Part shown: positions 5,584 through 6,665 of the stretch, piece by piece
Numbering within the stretch: position 1 is the stretch's first letter
Layout of the letters: the number at the start of each line of letters is the position of its first letter
DNA from: Opitutia bacterium
GTDB lineage: Bacteria; Verrucomicrobiota; Verrucomicrobiia; Opitutales; Opitutaceae
Reading direction: 5' to 3'
DNA length: 6,665 nt
Assembly: GCA_025351035.1 (NCBI GenBank)
Contig: JANXWT010000209.1
Coordinates: forward strand, 1-6,665
Notes under the pieces: model-generated
Database searches by the model: none
Seen by the model: only the letters and a program-made list of their open reading frames with translations
Told to the model about the DNA's origin: nothing
Translations under genes and position numbers: made by a program

Positions 5584-6525
5584 TCAGGTTTTCGGCGGCG
5601 CGGCGTCTTTCCCGTCTTTCTTCGGCTCGTCCACCTTGATGGTGGGCACCTCGGGGCCAGTCGCCTTCAGACCGGCATCGAGGTCCTGGCCCGGCGGCGG
5701 CGGCTTGAGATCAAAATGTGGCGCGGTGGCGGCCGCGGGTTTCGCCGCGGTGTCGGCGGGAATATTCTTCGCTGTGCCGGAAGCGGCGCTCTTCGAGCCG
5801 ACGGCCTTGAAACCGGGGATGATCAACTGCTGGCCGGCGCGAACCCTCGAGGGATCGGTGATGTTGTTCGCGGTGGCGAGCTCGCCGACGGTGATCTGAT
5901 ATTTGCGCGCGATGACACCCAGACTTTCGCCGGGTTGCACGGTGTGCTTGACCGATTCACCGTTCGGGCGGGCCGCAGTCGCGGGAGTTTTCGCGGCAGC
6001 CGCACCGGCAGCGTGCGGCGCGCCCGTGGTGGCGGCTGGAGCAGTCGCGAGATCAGCGGGCTTCGGCGCACCGGGCTTGCCGGGGATGATCAGTTTCCTG
6101 CCCGGCTGCAGCGTGGTGCCGGCACCGAGGTTGTTAACTTTCGCGAGTTCGGAAACAGTCAGGCGGTTCTTTTTCGCGATGCTCCAGAGGCTGTCACCTT
6201 TGCCGACGACGTAGGTCGAGACGGGAGCAACGTCCTCGGCGACGGGCTTCGCCGGCGTGATCGCGGCGGCGTTCGGCGAGCCCGGGCGCGTCGGCGTCGC
6301 GCGGCCGGGCGAAAGCGGCGGCGTATAGGCGGTGGCTAGGCCGCCCGTGCCGAGATCGGCGGGGGTGGTTTCAGTCGCAACCGGCTGCACGGAGCCGCTC
6401 GAGTTGAAGGCCACGGCGTGCGACGAGGGCACGGGGGCGATAATCGTCGCGTCCGGCGTCGGCGCGCTGCGCGGTGTAGATTGGCAGCCGGGGCTGGCAA
6501 ATATGAAGATAAACGCGAGCAGATC
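5584..6525 (-). CDS. LysM-repeat probable lipoprotein, 5' end missing
   Basis: The frame holds two LysM peptidoglycan-binding repeats. Repeat one lies at about 6079-6216 (STYVVGKGDSLWSIAKKNR through LQPGRKLIIPG) and repeat two at about 5812-5952 (VKHTVQPGESLGVIARKYQ through VRAGQQLIIPG). They are joined by an Ala/Pro/Thr-rich linker and followed by a Pro/Lys/Asp-rich tail of about 75 residues. No hydrolase or other catalytic domain follows. A GTG at 6432 could serve as start, but the frame continues upstream to a TGA at 6526-6528 and encodes LLAFIFIFASPGC then QSTPRS. This hydrophobic run ends in Gly-Cys and a Pro/Thr-rich linker, like a lipoprotein signal peptide (Cys codon 6484-6486). No ATG, GTG or TTG lies ahead of it, so I read the gene as cut off near 6525 by the junction there. 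It is probably an envelope-anchored peptidoglycan binder acting near FtsW; its exact role is unknown. Confidence 0.8.
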   Translation of the reverse strand, partial: DLLAFIFIFASPGCQSTPRSAPTPDATIIAPVPSSHAVAFNSSGSVQPVATETTPADLGTGGLATAYTPPLSPGRATPTRPGSPNAAAITPAKPVAEDVAPVSTYVVGKGDSLWSIAKKNRLTVSELAKVNNLGAGTTLQPGRKLIIPGKPGAPKPADLATAPAATTGAPHAAGAAAAKTPATAARPNGESVKHTVQPGESLGVIARKYQITVGELATANNITDPSRVRAGQQLIIPGFKAVGSKSAASGTAKNIPADTAAKPAAATAPHFDLKPPPPGQDLDAGLKATGPEVPTIKVDEPKKDGKDAAPPKT

Positions 6526-6526
6526 T
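6521..6526. other. Apparent junction (AGATCT) between dcw block and dehydrogenase fragment
   Basis: The palindrome AGATCT (a BglII site, core GATC) sits where the minus-strand LysM signal peptide loses its start and where plus-strand dehydrogenase similarity begins. Two truncated genes of unrelated function meeting here is what a join of two fragments at a GATC end would give. The exact breakpoint within a few bases is inferred, and GATC tetramers also occur nearby by chance. Confidence 0.5.
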
Positions 6527-6665
6527 CACGGCGTACGGTTTGCTGGTGCATGGCGCGACGCTCTCGGTGGTCGGCTTCACGATGGACAAGATCGAGATCC
6601 GCCTCTCCAACCTGATGGCATACGATGCGCGCGCGATCGGCAACTGGGGCTGCCCGCCCGAGTCC
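6522..6665 (+). CDS. Fragment of a zinc-type medium-chain alcohol dehydrogenase (Had-like)
   Basis: This is an internal piece of about 48 codons on the opposite strand, open to the window edge and closed on the left by TAA at 6510-6512. It reads TAYGLLVHGATLSVVGFT, then RLSNLMAYDARAIGNWGC and PPE. The 'GG-x-L-x-V-V-G' strand followed by a hydrophobic stretch and 'GNWGC' fits the C-terminal part of the cofactor domain of MDR alcohol dehydrogenases. The RLSNLMA...GNWGCPPE wording resembles what I remember of 6-hydroxycyclohex-1-ene-1-carbonyl-CoA dehydrogenases of anaerobic benzoyl-CoA degradation. That finer assignment is from memory and only moderately sure. There is no start codon context or ribosome binding site, and similarity seems to begin just after the AGATCT at 6521-6526. 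It therefore looks like a truncated gene joined to the dcw block rather than a complete neighbour. Confidence 0.55.

Noticed and set aside
5812..6216. The two LysM copies as a DNA repeat
   Set aside because: They are similar as proteins but diverged at the base level, so they are domain repeats rather than a nucleotide repeat.
3144..6339. Long plus-strand frames opposite murG, ftsW and the LysM gene
   Set aside because: They are Glu/Arg/Asp/His-rich antisense shadows; the minus-strand genes show complete family motifs over the same bases.
6430..6432. GTG at 6432 as the true start of the LysM gene
   Set aside because: It would drop a hydrophobic run ending in Gly-Cys with a Pro/Thr linker in the same frame, and a pyrimidine/C-rich stretch rather than a binding site precedes it. 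It cannot be fully excluded.
1..6521. CRISPR array, tRNA/rRNA, insertion sequence or terminator within the operon
   Set aside because: No regularly spaced repeats, RNA-like folds, transposase motifs, inverted-repeat ends or hairpin plus T-run were seen; nearly all bases are coding.
6521..6526. AGATCT as proof of a cloning artefact
   Set aside because: A single six-base site can occur by chance and GATC appears several times nearby (for example near 6590). It is suggestive only together with the two truncated genes.

Overview
The window is a tightly packed block of the division and cell wall (dcw) cluster, read entirely on the minus strand from about 6525 down to 1. In transcription order it holds a LysM-repeat lipoprotein gene that has lost its 5' end, ftsW, a 16-codon micro-ORF, murG, murB, ddl, ftsQ and the first 116 codons of ftsA. 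High GC and FtsA/FtsW/MurG/Ddl sequences of ordinary Gram-negative type, together with the order LysM - ftsW - murG - murB - ddl - ftsQ - ftsA with no murC between murG and murB, suggest a verrucomicrobial relative of the Opitutaceae. That placement is inference from remembered gene order and sequence style; no search was run.

The proteins act in one pathway. MurB makes UDP-MurNAc and Ddl makes D-Ala-D-Ala, both for the UDP-MurNAc-pentapeptide. MurG adds GlcNAc to lipid I to give lipid II. FtsW polymerises lipid II at the septum. FtsQ belongs to the divisome scaffold, and FtsA tethers FtsZ to the membrane. The LysM lipoprotein is probably an envelope peptidoglycan-binding protein. Successive reading frames overlap by 4 nt (ATGA or GTGA) at ftsW/micro-ORF, micro-ORF/murG, murG/murB, murB/ddl and ddl/ftsQ. 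The ftsQ/ftsA overlap is 11 nt, and only LysM/ftsW has a gap (15 nt). No promoter, terminator, RNA gene, repeat array or mobile element is visible, so this looks like the inside of one long, translationally coupled operon.

The right edge does not fit. From about 6522 to 6665 the plus strand carries an internal piece of a zinc-type medium-chain alcohol dehydrogenase. It resembles what I remember of 6-hydroxycyclohex-1-ene-1-carbonyl-CoA dehydrogenases of anaerobic aromatic degradation. It abuts the LysM gene exactly where that gene's signal peptide loses its start codon, with the hexamer AGATCT at the junction. Two genes broken in opposite orientations at one point indicate a chimeric join (cloning or assembly) or, less likely, a real rearrangement. 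Apart from this junction and the micro-ORF, I see housekeeping genes and no sign of a new defence or mobile system.
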